Below, piece by piece: positions 15,211 to 24,380 of a DNA stretch of 64,000 bases. The translations under genes were made by a program, and so were the position numbers. The notes under the pieces are model-generated. The model was not told the origin of the DNA. It worked only from the letters and a program-made list of their open reading frames with translations, and ran no database searches. Source of the stretch: Luteimonas mephitis DSM 12574 (GTDB lineage Bacteria > Pseudomonadota > Gammaproteobacteria > Xanthomonadales > Xanthomonadaceae); NCBI RefSeq assembly GCF_000422305.1, contig NZ_AULN01000017.1:1-64000 (forward strand), given 5' to 3'. Position 1 is the stretch's first letter. The number at the start of each line of letters is the position of its first letter.

Positions 15211-15944
15211 GCATCGTCCCCACGCTCCAGTCGCCGCCAGCCGCCGCCGGTGAACGCCTCCAGCGGCCGGAAGCGTTGCTTGTAATCCATCTTGCGGTGG
15301 CCGTCGATCCAGTAGCCCAGGTACAGGTGGTCGAGGCCTTCGCCGCGTGCCCATTCCACCTGCCGCAGCACGGCGAGCGTGCCCAGCCCGCGCGCGGGTT
15401 CGTCCGGGTCGAAGAACGTGTAGACCGCCGACAGCGCGCGTCCGGCGCGGTCGGTCACGGCCACGGCCAGCAGGCGGCCATCGACGCGGAACTCGAGGAA
15501 CCGTCCCTCCGACCACGCGCCGACCAGGAACTGTTCGAACTCGCTGGCGCCGTGGTCGTCCATGCCGCCGCCGACGTGGCGTGCTTTCAGGTAGCGCTGG
15601 TAAAGCGCGAGTTGCTCGTCGGTGCGCTGCGGCGCGACCACCCGCATCGTGACGTCGGCGTTGCGGCGCAGGCAGCGACGCTGGCTGCGGTCGGGGACGA
15701 AGTCGGCCACCGGGATGCGAACCGCGACGCAGGCGCGGCAGTGGCCGCAGTGCGGGCGGTAGATGAGGTCGCCGGAGCGGCGGAATCCCCACTCCAGCGC
15801 CTGCGGGTAGAACTGCGGCAGCCGCGGGTCGCGCGGGTCGAGCACCATGTCGCGCGCCGTGCGTTCGGGAAAGTAGCCGCACGGATGCGCGCCGGTGTCG
15901 AATACCCGCATTCCGTCGTCTTCGCGTCGTGGGGTGCTGCCCAT
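15207..15944 (-). CDS. bpt: Aspartate/glutamate leucyltransferase (Bpt)
   Basis: 245 residues. Transfers leucine from Leu-tRNA to N-terminal Asp or Glu, creating an N-degron for ClpAP/ClpS. Hallmarks: [16 protein letters not shown] near the start, the four-Cys-type cluster [29 protein letters not shown] and the C-terminal GNAT-like half [20 protein letters not shown]. Length and motif order match the ATE/Bpt family. The start ATG at 15944 leaves a 2-nt gap to the PAP2-like gene stop, so the three genes PAP2-like, bpt and EEP lipoprotein form one transcription unit. Confidence 0.93.
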   Translation of the reverse strand: MGSTPRREDDGMRVFDTGAHPCGYFPERTARDMVLDPRDPRLPQFYPQALEWGFRRSGDLIYRPHCGHCRACVAVRIPVADFVPDRSQRRCLRRNADVTMRVVAPQRTDEQLALYQRYLKARHVGGGMDDHGASEFEQFLVGAWSEGRFLEFRVDGRLLAVAVTDRAGRALSAVYTFFDPDEPARGLGTLAVLRQVEWARGEGLDHLYLGYWIDGHRKMDYKQRFRPLEAFTGGGWRRLERGDDA

Positions 15945-15946
15945 GC

Positions 15947-16534
15947 CTAGGCCGCCACGAACGGCAGCAGCCGCCAGAACCCGATGCCGGCGAGCAGGCC
16001 GGCGACCGCGCCGGCGACGAGATCACGCGGAACATGCCGCGCCAGCACCAGCCGCGACCAGGCCACCGCGCCCGCGAACGCAACGCCTGTCGCGCAGGCC
16101 AGCCACGACAGCTGCACCAGCAACATCGCCGCGTACATCGCGAAGGCGACGTGCAGCGACAGCTTGCACCAGCGTGCGGACAGCATCGCCGCTGCGACCA
16201 GCAGCGCCGACAGCCCCAGGCCGAGCGCGAACTCGCGCTGCGGCGACAGCATCCATGCGATGACCGCGGCGGCAGAAAACAGGGCCAGCAGGAAGCGGTT
16301 GAGCGTGCGTCGCTCACCGCGGCCGCTGGCATCGACGTGCTGCCAGCGGTTGCGCCGCACCTGCCAGTGCGAATACGCCATCACGCCGATGGCGATCACG
16401 CCCAGTCCCAGCGCCAGCACCGACAGCCGCGTGGCGCCGGCGCCGTCGTTGCCCGCCAGCAGCAGCGCGGCCACCGGCAGCGACAGCAGCGGATGGCCAA
16501 GGATCGACAGGGTGCGGGCGAGCCGGTTCGACAT
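15947..16534 (-). CDS. PAP2-like integral membrane phosphatase
   Basis: 195 residues with about six hydrophobic segments ([53 protein letters not shown] and others). The last third matches PAP2 motif order: K-x-S-x-H ([15 protein letters not shown]) and S-R-x5-H-x3-D ([17 protein letters not shown]). PAP2 motif 1 is not clear, so activity on a lipid phosphate or undecaprenyl diphosphate is plausible but unproven. First gene of the PAP2-bpt-EEP unit. Confidence 0.72.
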   Translation of the reverse strand: MSNRLARTLSILGHPLLSLPVAALLLAGNDGAGATRLSVLALGLGVIAIGVMAYSHWQVRRNRWQHVDASGRGERRTLNRFLLALFSAAAVIAWMLSPQREFALGLGLSALLVAAAMLSARWCKLSLHVAFAMYAAMLLVQLSWLACATGVAFAGAVAWSRLVLARHVPRDLVAGAVAGLLAGIGFWRLLPFVAA

Positions 16535-16673
16535 CCGGCAAGCATAGCGCCCGGACTCGCAGGGGCTGCGACTGTCCGGGCGCTGAATGCACCCGCAGTT
16601 GTGTCATCCGCGCTGACGTACGGGCGTTGATACCCGCGATGGCGGCACCGTCGCTGCCGGAATGGAGACATCG

Positions 16674-17255
16674 ATGAACCACAAGATCCTGTTCGCCACC
16701 GTGGCCCTGGCCCTGGCTTCGGCCGGCGCGGCCGCTGCACAGTCGACCGCAGCCACGCCCGACAAGGCCGGACACCACATGCGCCTTGATACCAATGGCG
16801 ATGGTGCGATCGATCGCGCCGAAGCGGCGGCTTCGCCGCGCCTGGCCGAGCGATTCGACCAGATGGACAAGGACAAGGACGGCAAGCTGCTCGTGGGCGA
16901 GCTCCCGCGCCATCAAGGCTGGCGCCATCGTGGCCATCGTGGCCACGACATGATGATGAAGCTCGACACCGACAAGGACGGCCGCATCAGCAAGGCCGAG
17001 GCAGCCGCAGAGCCGAAGTTCGCGGAGCGCTTCGCGAAGATGGACGTCAACAAGGACGGCTACGCCGACCGCGCGGATTTCCAGGCGCGCATGGAACAGC
17101 GGCGTGGCGAATGTTTCGACAAGGCCGATCTCGACAAGGACGGCAAGCTCAGCCGGGTCGAGTTCTCGAACATGCGCGAAGTCTGCGCACCGAAGCATGA
17201 CCGGAAGGGAATGCACGCCGGCAAGGGACAGGGCGCCGAACTGCCGGTGAAGTAG
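16674..17255 (+). CDS. Periplasmic EF-hand calcium-binding protein
   Basis: 193 residues from the ATG at 16674 (GGAG 7 nt upstream), preferred over the ATG at 16662. Signal peptide MNHKILFATVALALASAGAA. Five EF-hand loops of the DxNxDGxIxxxE type follow: DTNGDGAIDRAE, DKDKDGKLLVGE, DTDKDGRISKAE, DVNKDGYADRAD and DLDKDGKLSRVE. The spacing gives paired hands plus one. Such exported proteins bind calcium in the envelope; the partner is unknown. A strong terminator follows 23 bp downstream, so this is a monocistronic gene. Confidence 0.93.
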   Translation: MNHKILFATVALALASAGAAAAQSTAATPDKAGHHMRLDTNGDGAIDRAEAAASPRLAERFDQMDKDKDGKLLVGELPRHQGWRHRGHRGHDMMMKLDTDKDGRISKAEAAAEPKFAERFAKMDVNKDGYADRADFQARMEQRRGECFDKADLDKDGKLSRVEFSNMREVCAPKHDRKGMHAGKGQGAELPVK

Positions 17256-17278
17256 GCGCAGGACGCGCAGCAGGGGAG

Positions 17279-17305
17279 GCCCGCGTTGCAAGACGCGGGC
17301 TTTTT
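17279..17305 (+). terminator. Rho-independent terminator of the EF-hand gene
   Basis: An 8-bp stem GCCCGCGT / ACGCGGGC (17279-17286, 17293-17300) with loop TGCAAG and then TTTTT. Confidence 0.88.
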
Positions 17306-17470
17306 GCGTCCTGCACGGACCGCGGTGCAGTGTTGGAGAACAGGGGCGCGGGGGGAGACCGGCGTGGTGTGGCGCGGCGCGCGGATGGCCGCGGGGCGCT
17401 TCCATGAAGCGGAACCTGCATGGCCGCCGAAAAGCCGGTCGCGCCCCAGGCTTGGGTTGCCGCGCCGATG

Positions 17471-18622
17471 TCAGAGGTGGCCGGAAGAGACCAGGCCGAC
17501 GATCAGGCCGCCCAGCCCGCAGGTGCCGCCAACGATGGCGCCAATCCAGCAGTGGATGCGTTCGCGCCGCCGTCGCCTGGCCGCGGCGACCGGATCGCGC
17601 TGCGCCTCGAGCGCGTGGCGTCGGCGCAGCGCGCGCGGCTGTACCACCAGGGTCTGGTGGAAGATCACCGCCATGAAGCCCAGCGTGAGCGCAATCGAAG
17701 CGCCCACCAGCAGCGGCCCGCGGGCGTGGGATGCCACGAGTACCAGCAGGACGACGAAGCCGATCGATGCCAGCGAGTTCACCACCGCGCTGCGGGTCAG
17801 TGCGCGGCGCTCTTCGTCGTCGATCGCGCCCTTGAGCTGGCTGCGCAGGCCAAGCCAGATGCCGGCGAACGCGCCCACGATGCCGATGCCGATGCTGCCC
17901 GCGGCGCCGAGTACGAGCTTGCCGGCGGTCTTGGCGCCGCCGGCCGCCGCGACTGCCAGGATCCCCTTGGCCGCGACGGGCGGGCTGGCAACCACCAGCG
18001 CGCCGGCGATGACGGCCGTGAACGCGGCCGTCGGCGCGCTGCTGCGCGCGAACTCGCCAAACCGCTTCACCAGGTCGTCGCGCAGCCCTTGGCGTGCGCG
18101 CGACAGGCGCTTGCGAACGGCTGCATCCGAGAGGCCGAGGAGAGCCGCGACCTGCTGCGAGCTCTGGCCCTCGCGGTAGTACAGCAGCAGGACTTCGCGG
18201 CTGTCTTCGGGAAGCGCGGCGATCAGCTCCGCGGCGGCCTGCTCGCGCTCGTCCTCGACCAGCTGCTGCACCGGCGTCGGCGACGGATCGGCGGCCAGCG
18301 AGATCGCGATCTCGGCGCCCTCGCCGTCGAGCGGCCGATGGCGGTTCGCGCGCAGGTGGTCGCGGGCGAGGTTGCGGGTGATCTGGCGCAGCCAGGGCAG
18401 GAAGCTGGACGGGTTCTGCAGGCGCTTGAGGTTTTGCCAGGCGGCGAGGAATGCGTCCTGGGCGATGTCCTCGCTGGCCGGCACGTCGCGGGTGATCGCG
18501 AGCGCCACCGCGGTGACGACGTTCTGGCAGGCCGCGACGATGCGGCCGTAGGCAGCGCGGTCGCCGCGTGCGGCGGCGGGCAGCTCGTTGCGGATGAGCA
18601 GGTCGATGGCTTCGGCGTTCAT
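17471..18622 (-). CDS. ECF sigma factor fused to a C-terminal membrane domain
   Basis: 383 residues from the ATG at 18622; an upstream ATG at 18649 is possible. Residues of about 15-90 are sigma region 2 (ITRDVPASEDIAQDAFLAAW, FLPWLRQITRNLARDHLRAN). Residues of about 125-185 are region 4 with a clear helix-turn-helix (LPEDSREVLLLYYREGQSSQ, VAALLGLSDAAVRKRLSRAR). After residue 200 come several hydrophobic stretches (AAFTAVIAGALVVASPP, GIGIVGAFAGIWLGL, LASIGFVVLLVLVASHA, CGLGGLIVGLVSS). No separate anti-sigma gene is adjacent, so the tail may tether or control the sigma part itself (inference). The fusion is in frame throughout. Confidence 0.82.
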   Translation of the reverse strand: MNAEAIDLLIRNELPAAARGDRAAYGRIVAACQNVVTAVALAITRDVPASEDIAQDAFLAAWQNLKRLQNPSSFLPWLRQITRNLARDHLRANRHRPLDGEGAEIAISLAADPSPTPVQQLVEDEREQAAAELIAALPEDSREVLLLYYREGQSSQQVAALLGLSDAAVRKRLSRARQGLRDDLVKRFGEFARSSAPTAAFTAVIAGALVVASPPVAAKGILAVAAAGGAKTAGKLVLGAAGSIGIGIVGAFAGIWLGLRSQLKGAIDDEERRALTRSAVVNSLASIGFVVLLVLVASHARGPLLVGASIALTLGFMAVIFHQTLVVQPRALRRRHALEAQRDPVAAARRRRRERIHCWIGAIVGGTCGLGGLIVGLVSSGHL

Positions 18623-18807
18623 GGTGGTGTTTGCAGTGCAGTCGACCATCAGGACGTGGCGCCTGCCCGGATGTGACCGATCCGACCCTGCGGCGAGTGG
18701 CAGGATAAACCAGCGCCGGTCTGGGAGCCCTGGCGTCGCTCGACCGTGATTCCCGCGTTCGCAGGATGATGGTCGATGCTGCGCGCGGGAAGCTGCGCAG
18801 CAGGCAG

Positions 18808-19635
18808 CTACAGCGGCTGCACGATCCGCCAGCCATCACCCTCGCGGCGCACGTCGTACCACTGCGGCACGCCTTTCGCGCCCACCCGGCGGCGCTGCAG
18901 GAAGATGGTGCCGGTGCCACTCGCGTTGGCCTCGTACTTGCCGACCGCGACCAGTTGCGCCGCGGGCCCGCCTTCCGCCGTGGCCGGGCATTGCGAGGCC
19001 GGCAGCACGCGCCCCGGCGTGGGCGGCAGCGCGGCCAGCAGGGCCGGGGAGGGGTCGGCGCCGTCGATGGCGATGCAGGCGACGTCGCCTGCGCGCCGCG
19101 GCAGCTCGCCTCGCAGCAGCGCGATAGCCAGCGAATCCGGGGTGGCGGTATTGCCGCGCAGCGGCAGGTCGGCGGGCATGGGCGTGACCGTCGCGGCCGG
19201 CGCCGACGACTGCGCGGTGACCGGCGGCGGGGTGGCGGGCGGCGGCAGGGTCATGTACGTCAGCGCGATGATCGCCGCGATCACCACCAGCAGGCCGAGC
19301 TTGATCCGCGACGCGCGCCGCTGCGCGTTGCTGCGCCCGCCCGGGTCAGGCGCGGTGCCGCGGAAACTCATCGCCACGTAGCTGTCCGGCGCGTTGCGCG
19401 AGGAATCGATCAGCCCGGCCTCGCGCAGCATCGCGCGCGCCCTGGGCTGGTCCTCGGAGCGGATGATCCACACCGCCGGCTTCGGCCCGCCCTTGTCGCG
19501 ATAGGTGAAATTGCCGCGGATGCTGCCCTTGTACGAGCGGCCGTTGGTGATCCGCACCTCGATCCCGGCGTCCTCGAGCAGCCTGGCCACCTGTTCGACG
19601 TTCTCGAGCCGCGCGCTGGTGAAGACCTGCCTCAT
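18808..19635 (-). CDS. Membrane protein with DUF2007-like N-terminal domain
   Basis: 275 residues. Residues 1-75 (RQVFTSARLENVEQVARLLE, GIEVRITNGRSYKGSIRGNF, WIIRSEDQPRARAMLREAG) match the small putative-signal-transducer fold of DUF2007 proteins, which resemble PII-like units. A transmembrane helix lies at about 112-132 (LGLLVVIAAIIALTYMTL). A Pro/Ala-rich linker follows, then a C-terminal domain with Cys residues (RAGDVACIAIDGADPSPALL) ending WYDVRREGDGWRIVQPL. Its stop is 172 bp from the ECF start. It begins 7 nt after the end of tesB, so the two are probably co-transcribed. Confidence 0.75.
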   Translation of the reverse strand: MRQVFTSARLENVEQVARLLEDAGIEVRITNGRSYKGSIRGNFTYRDKGGPKPAVWIIRSEDQPRARAMLREAGLIDSSRNAPDSYVAMSFRGTAPDPGGRSNAQRRASRIKLGLLVVIAAIIALTYMTLPPPATPPPVTAQSSAPAATVTPMPADLPLRGNTATPDSLAIALLRGELPRRAGDVACIAIDGADPSPALLAALPPTPGRVLPASQCPATAEGGPAAQLVAVGKYEANASGTGTIFLQRRRVGAKGVPQWYDVRREGDGWRIVQPL

Positions 19636-19642
19636 CGCGCGC

Positions 19643-20548
19643 TCACTTGCTTGCCGGCACGTGCGCGGAAGACTTGTCCGCGGTGACGCGGATCAGGCCT
19701 TCCTGCGCGGTGCTGGCGACCAGCTGGCCGTGCCGGTCGTAGATCAGGCCGCGCGCGAGCCCGCGCGAGCCCTGCGCGCTGGGGCTGTCGATCGAGTACA
19801 GCAGCCAGTCGTCGGCGCGGAACGGGCGGTGGAACCACAGCGCGTGGTCGAGCGAGGCCATCTGCACGTTCGGCTGGTAGTAGCTGATGCCGTGCGGGAA
19901 GGTCGCGGTGCCGAGCAGGTGGAAGTCCGACGCATAGGCGAGCAGGGCGCGATGCAGCTCCGGCGCATCGCCGACCTTCTCCGCCAGGCGGAACCAGACC
20001 TGCTGGAACGGCGGCCGCTTGGGCGGGTTGAGCTCGTCGCGCGGGTAGACGTGGCGGAACTCGAACGGCCCCATGCGGTCGAGCCAGCGCTGCACCTTGG
20101 TCGGCAGCGTGGCCAGCACCTCCGGCGGGATCGCCGGCGCGGGCTCGATGTCTTCCGGCTTCGGCACCTCGGGCATCGACAGCTGGTGCTCGCCACCATC
20201 CTCGTGTTCCTGGAACGACGCGGCGCAGAAGAAGATCACCTGGCCGTGCTGGATCGCGGTCACGCGGCGCACCGAGAACGTTCCGCCGTCGCGGGTGCGG
20301 TCGACGTGGTAGACGATTGGATGCTCGATGTCGCCGGCGCGCAGGAAGTAGGCGTGCAGCGAGTGTGCGTCGCGCGGCTGTTCCATGGTGGCCTGCGCGG
20401 CCGACAGCGCCTGCCCCAGCACCTGCCCGCCAAACACGTACTTGGTGCCGATGTCGCGGCTCTGGCCGCGGAACAGGTTGTCCTCCAGCCGTTCCAGCGA
20501 GAGCAGCTCGATCAGCTCGGAAACCACAGGTTGCAGGGGAGGGGACAT
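19643..20548 (-). CDS. tesB: Acyl-CoA thioesterase II (TesB)
   Basis: 301 residues, the normal length (E. coli TesB is 286). Hydrolyses fatty acyl-CoA to free acid and CoA in the cytosol. Double hot-dog fold: FRGQSRDIGTKYVFGGQVLG near the start, HSLHAYFLRAGDIEHPIVYH, then YASDFHLLGTATFPHG and the end of domain 2 MASLDHALWFHRPFRADDWL with catalytic Asp (D in SLDHA). The family Gln/Thr pair lies in the C-terminal QGSRGLARGLIYDRHGQLVA region. Confidence 0.94.
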   Translation of the reverse strand: MSPPLQPVVSELIELLSLERLEDNLFRGQSRDIGTKYVFGGQVLGQALSAAQATMEQPRDAHSLHAYFLRAGDIEHPIVYHVDRTRDGGTFSVRRVTAIQHGQVIFFCAASFQEHEDGGEHQLSMPEVPKPEDIEPAPAIPPEVLATLPTKVQRWLDRMGPFEFRHVYPRDELNPPKRPPFQQVWFRLAEKVGDAPELHRALLAYASDFHLLGTATFPHGISYYQPNVQMASLDHALWFHRPFRADDWLLYSIDSPSAQGSRGLARGLIYDRHGQLVASTAQEGLIRVTADKSSAHVPASK

Positions 20549-20626
20549 GGCGGGCCGGCGGAAGGGTCGCGGCGATTATACGGGCGTGGGATGGACAGGC
20601 CTGCGGCACGCCTTTCGTGCGAGATC

Positions 20627-20692
20627 GCAGGTCGGGGTTACGCCCCCGACGCACGGAGTTTCGCAGGCGTCGGGGGTGTAACCCCGACCTGC
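20627..20692. repeat. Long inverted repeat in the 3' end of the amidase gene
   Basis: Arms GCAGGTCGGGGTTACGCCCC and GGGGGTGTAACCCCGACCTG, with a middle GACG..CGTC, give an almost perfect hairpin of about 25 bp. It could serve as a terminator for the amidase and tesB reads from the two sides; it lacks a T-tract. It encodes the C-terminal residues of the amidase. Confidence 0.8.
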
Positions 20693-21273
20693 ATGCGCTC
20701 CAGCCGCACTTCGTCCAGCACGCGTTGCCAGGGAAACAGCGGCCCGGGGTCGCGCTTGCGCGGCACCAGGATGTCCGGGTCGTCGCTGGCCGGCACCATC
20801 GCCGTGTCCAGGTCCTCGTGGCCCGCAATCAGGCGCAGCGAAGGCAGGTCTGCCCGTAGCGCGTTCAGCAGTGCGATCAGTGCGTCGACCTGTGCGTCGG
20901 GATACGCCTCCTCCATCGCCTGGTGGCGCGAATCCAGCCAGTGCGGCCAGCGACCGGCGTTGACCAGCTCGATGCCGATCGAGCGCGGGTTGTAGCCGCG
21001 GACATGGTGGGCGATGCGGTCGGGCGCGATGTAGCGCTGGCAGCGGCCGTCGCGGTCGATGTAGTAGTGGCCGCTGTTGCCGGTGCCCCCGCTTCCATCG
21101 GCACGTGCGGGGTAAAGCACGCGCTCGCCGTACTCGCGCGCGGTGGTCAGGTCGGGCAGTTCGGTGCAGTGGATGACCACCAGGTCCACCTGCGACAGCG
21201 GGCGCGCTTCCAGCCGGCTTTCGTAGGCCAGCGGAAACACCTGCGGCGCTTGCGAATCAGGCTTGGTCGGCAT
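20638..21273 (-). CDS. N-acetylmuramoyl-L-alanine amidase (amidase_2, AmpD-like)
   Basis: 211 residues. Cleaves the amide bond between muramic acid and L-Ala of murein, using zinc. Motifs: VDLVVIHCTEL (first His), GNSGHYYIDRDG, IAHHVRGYNPRSIGIELVN (second region), then AGHEDLDTAM and DPGPLFPWQ, the amidase_2 core order. No signal peptide is visible, so a cytosolic AmpD-like recycling role is likely. The last 15 or so residues (QVGVTPPTPAKLRASGA) come from the inverted repeat, an odd extension. The gene is divergent from 21296 with only 22 bp between the starts. Confidence 0.9.
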   Translation of the reverse strand: MPTKPDSQAPQVFPLAYESRLEARPLSQVDLVVIHCTELPDLTTAREYGERVLYPARADGSGGTGNSGHYYIDRDGRCQRYIAPDRIAHHVRGYNPRSIGIELVNAGRWPHWLDSRHQAMEEAYPDAQVDALIALLNALRADLPSLRLIAGHEDLDTAMVPASDDPDILVPRKRDPGPLFPWQRVLDEVRLERMQVGVTPPTPAKLRASGA

Positions 21274-21295
21274 CGTGCGATGCTAGCATCCGCGC

Positions 21296-21826
21296 ATGAG
21301 TACACGCGGCCACTGCATCCTGTCCCACGGTTTCGAGAGCGGCCCCGACGCGACCAAGGTCACCGCACTGGCCGACGTGGCCGAACGCCTCGGCTGGAGC
21401 CACGAGCGCCCCGATTACACCGACCTCGATGCGAAGCACGAGGTCAGCGCACTGGGCGACGTGCCGGTGCGGCTGCAGCGCCTGCTGTCGCTCGCCCGCG
21501 CCGCCGCCGCGCGCGGTCCGGTGGTGCTGGCCGGCTCCAGTCTCGGCGCATGGATCTCGGCGCGGGCATCGCTGGAGATTCCGGTCGCGGCGCTGTTCCT
21601 GATGGCCCCGCCGGTGGGCATGGACCCCGCGCCGCCGCTGGAGGCGGCGGCGGTGCCGATGTCGATCATCCATGGCTGGAGCGACGAGTTGATTCCGGCG
21701 TCGCAGGTCGTCGAGTGGGCGAAGACGCGCCGCGCGCGCCTGCTGCTGGTGGACGACTCGCATCGGCTGGCCGGCCATGTGGAAGCATCCGCGGAGGCAT
21801 TCGCCGCGCTGCTGGCGGGGCTGTGA
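21296..21826 (+). CDS. Small alpha/beta-hydrolase (YqiA/YcfP-like)
   Basis: 176 residues. Fold features: oxyanion strand [15 protein letters not shown], a nucleophile elbow [15 protein letters not shown] (G-x-S-x-G like, GSSLG), acid strand [17 protein letters not shown] and His in [12 protein letters not shown]. This short family is often called YqiA-type serine esterase; the substrate is unknown. It starts 22 bp from the divergent amidase start. No signal peptide, so it is cytosolic. Confidence 0.82.
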   Translation: MSTRGHCILSHGFESGPDATKVTALADVAERLGWSHERPDYTDLDAKHEVSALGDVPVRLQRLLSLARAAAARGPVVLAGSSLGAWISARASLEIPVAALFLMAPPVGMDPAPPLEAAAVPMSIIHGWSDELIPASQVVEWAKTRRARLLLVDDSHRLAGHVEASAEAFAALLAGL

Positions 21827-21998
21827 TGCGGAGGCCTTTCCCGGCTCGTCCCGGACCCGTCTCCCGGTGTCGTCATCCACGCGAAAGCGGGAATCCGGCG
21901 TATGTGGCTGCAGGAAGCCGAGCGAACCACGCTGCGGGACGGAGCGGGACCGGCGGAAGCAATCGACGCGCCAGCGCAGTGGAAAGGCGGGAAACCCC

Positions 21999-24158
21999 AT
22001 GAAATTCTTCGCCTCCTGCGCCAAGGGCCTCGAATACCTGCTCACTGACGAACTGCTTGCGCTGGGCTGCGCGCGCGCCACCGCAACGATCGCCGGAGTC
22101 AACGTCGAGGGCACGCTGGAAGACGCACAGCGCGCGGTGCTGTGGTCGCGGCTCGCGAGCCGGATCCTGTGGCCGCTGGCTGAGTTTCCCTGCGAGGACG
22201 AGCATGCCTTGTACCGCAACGTCGCCGTGCTGCCGTGGCGCGAGCATCTCGACGAGGGCATGACCCTGGCGGTGGATGCGCACGTGTCGGGCGACGCGAT
22301 CACCCACGCGCGCTACGCCGCGCAGCGAGTGAAGGATGCGGTAGTGGACACCCTGCGCGAGGCAACGGGTGAGCGGCCGTCGGTGGACGTCGAGGCGCCG
22401 GACCTGCGCCTGAACCTGGTGGTGCGCAAGGGCCGGGCGATCCTCTCGGTCGACCTGGGCGGCGGCCCGATGCATCGCCGCGGCTGGCGCCGCGCGCAGG
22501 GCGAGGCGCCGCTGAAGGAAAACCTCGCCGCCGCGGTGCTGCTGCGCGGTGGCTGGCCGCAGGTCTACGCCGACGGCGGCGCGCTGCTGGATCCGATGTG
22601 CGGCAGCGGCACGCTGATGATCGAAGGCGCGCTGATGGCGGCGGACGTGGCGCCGGGGTTGCTGCGCCACGGCGACGTGCTGCCTTCGCGCTGGCTCGGC
22701 TTCGACGAGAAGGCCTGGGCGCGGATGTACGCGCAGGCGCACGAGCGCGAGCGCGCCGGCCGCGGTGCGCTGCGCGACGTGTTCGACGGCAGTGACAGCG
22801 ACCCGCACGCGATCCGCGCAGCGCGCGAGAACGCGACCGCCGCTGGCCTGCGGGACGCGATCCGCTTCGACGTGCGCGACATGGCCGCGCTGCCGGTCCA
22901 GTCGGTGCCGCGCGGGCTGGTCGTGTGCAACCCGCCCTACGACGCGCGCCTTGCGGCCGACCCGGCCCTGTACCGCACGCTGGGTGCCGCGCTGCAGCGC
23001 GCGGTGCCAGGCTGGCGCGCAAGCCTGCTGTGCGGCGACGCGACCCTGGCACACGCCACCGGCCTGCGTGCGACGAAGAAGTACCAGCTGTTCAACGGGA
23101 CGCTCGAATGCAGCCTGATCGTCTGCGATCCGCTGCGGCTTGCCCCGCGCGAGGATGCGCAGGCGCGCGCGCTGTCCGACGGTGCGCAGATGCTGGCCAA
23201 TCGCTTGCGCAAGAACCTGCGCAACCTGAAGTCCTGGCGTACGCGCGAAGCGGTGGAATGCTTCCGGGCCTACGACGCCGACCTGCCCGAGTACGCCGCC
23301 GCGATCGACGTCTATTCCGAGGCTGACGATCCCGATGCCATATGGCTGCACGTGCAGGAGTACGCCGCGCCTGCGGAAATCCCCGAAGCCGACGTGCGCC
23401 GCCGCTTCGGCGAAGTGCTGGCGGCCGCGCGCGAAGTGTTCGGCGTGCCGCGCGAGCGCGTTGCCACCAAGACCCGGGTCCGCGGCAAGGGAGGCAGCAA
23501 GTACGCGCAGGGCGCCGGCCTGGGCCCGCGCGGCGAGACGTTCGTCGTGCGCGAAGGCGCGGCGCGGCTGCGGGTGAACCTGTTCGACTATCTCGACACC
23601 GGCCTGTTCCTCGACCACCGCCCGCTGCGCCAGCGCATCTTCCGCGAGGCGCGCGGGCGCCGCTTCCTCAACCTGTTCTGCTATACCGGCGCGGCGACGG
23701 TGCAGGCCGCGGTGGGCGGCGCGGCGTCGACCACCAGCGTCGACCTGTCGGCCACCTACCTGCAGTGGCTGTCGGACAACCTGCAGGGAAACACGTTCGA
23801 CGGGCGCGCCATCGGCGGCGACGCACATCGCCTGGTGCAGGCGGATGCGATGGCATGGCTGGAAGCCGACCTTGGCCGCTACGACCTGATCTTCTGCGAC
23901 CCGCCGACGTTCTCCAACTCCGCCCGCGCCGATGATTTCGACATACAGCGCGAGCACGTGCGCCTGCTGCGCGCGGCGGTGGCGCGGTTGTCGCAGGGCG
24001 GCATCCTGTACTTCTCCAACAACTTCCGCCGCTTCCGCCTGGACGCCGAAGCGGTGTCGGCGTTCGCAGATTGCGAGGACATCAGCGCGCAGACGATCCC
24101 GCAAGATTTCGCCCGCAACCCCCGCATCCACCAGGCCTGGCGCCTGCAGGCGCTGTAG
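21999..24158 (+). CDS. rlmL: 23S rRNA m2G2445 / m7G2069 methyltransferase RlmKL
   Basis: 719 residues from the ATG at 21999 (upstream reading rejected), the same size as the fused E. coli RlmL. THUMP domain at about 45-155, then the N-terminal methyltransferase with SAM motif [17 protein letters not shown] and catalytic NPPY in [11 protein letters not shown] (m2G2445). The C-terminal methyltransferase begins [20 protein letters not shown], has [16 protein letters not shown] and [15 protein letters not shown] (m7G2069) and ends [17 protein letters not shown]. Both active sites look intact, so both G residues of domain V should be methylated. Confidence 0.96.
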   Translation: MKFFASCAKGLEYLLTDELLALGCARATATIAGVNVEGTLEDAQRAVLWSRLASRILWPLAEFPCEDEHALYRNVAVLPWREHLDEGMTLAVDAHVSGDAITHARYAAQRVKDAVVDTLREATGERPSVDVEAPDLRLNLVVRKGRAILSVDLGGGPMHRRGWRRAQGEAPLKENLAAAVLLRGGWPQVYADGGALLDPMCGSGTLMIEGALMAADVAPGLLRHGDVLPSRWLGFDEKAWARMYAQAHERERAGRGALRDVFDGSDSDPHAIRAARENATAAGLRDAIRFDVRDMAALPVQSVPRGLVVCNPPYDARLAADPALYRTLGAALQRAVPGWRASLLCGDATLAHATGLRATKKYQLFNGTLECSLIVCDPLRLAPREDAQARALSDGAQMLANRLRKNLRNLKSWRTREAVECFRAYDADLPEYAAAIDVYSEADDPDAIWLHVQEYAAPAEIPEADVRRRFGEVLAAAREVFGVPRERVATKTRVRGKGGSKYAQGAGLGPRGETFVVREGAARLRVNLFDYLDTGLFLDHRPLRQRIFREARGRRFLNLFCYTGAATVQAAVGGAASTTSVDLSATYLQWLSDNLQGNTFDGRAIGGDAHRLVQADAMAWLEADLGRYDLIFCDPPTFSNSARADDFDIQREHVRLLRAAVARLSQGGILYFSNNFRRFRLDAEAVSAFADCEDISAQTIPQDFARNPRIHQAWRLQAL

Positions 24159-24223
24159 GCCGGGATACCGCCCCGACGGCTGTTCGCCACGTTGGCACGC
24201 CCGCTCCAGGCCCCCGCCAACCC

Positions 24224-24289
24224 GTAGGAGCGCCCCATGGGCGCGATCGCTTCCCACGAAGAACGATCGCGCCCATGGGGCGCTCCTAC
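24224..24289. repeat. Dispersed GTAGGAGCGCCCCATGG hairpin repeat, copy 1
   Basis: Inverted repeat GTAGGAGCGCCCCATGGGCG ... CGCCCATGGGGCGCTCCTAC in the gap after rlmL. Other copies at 38934-39000, 51885-51946 and 52719-52784; related forms at 34095-34167, 45292-45363 and 63568-63642. Confidence 0.85.
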
Positions 24290-24380
24290 GGGGGCGGTAC
24301 CCTGCGTTCCAGCCATGGCGCTGGTCCGGGCGCGTCATCGCCCCGATCCATGGCCCATCGCATTCCATCGGAGCATTGCC

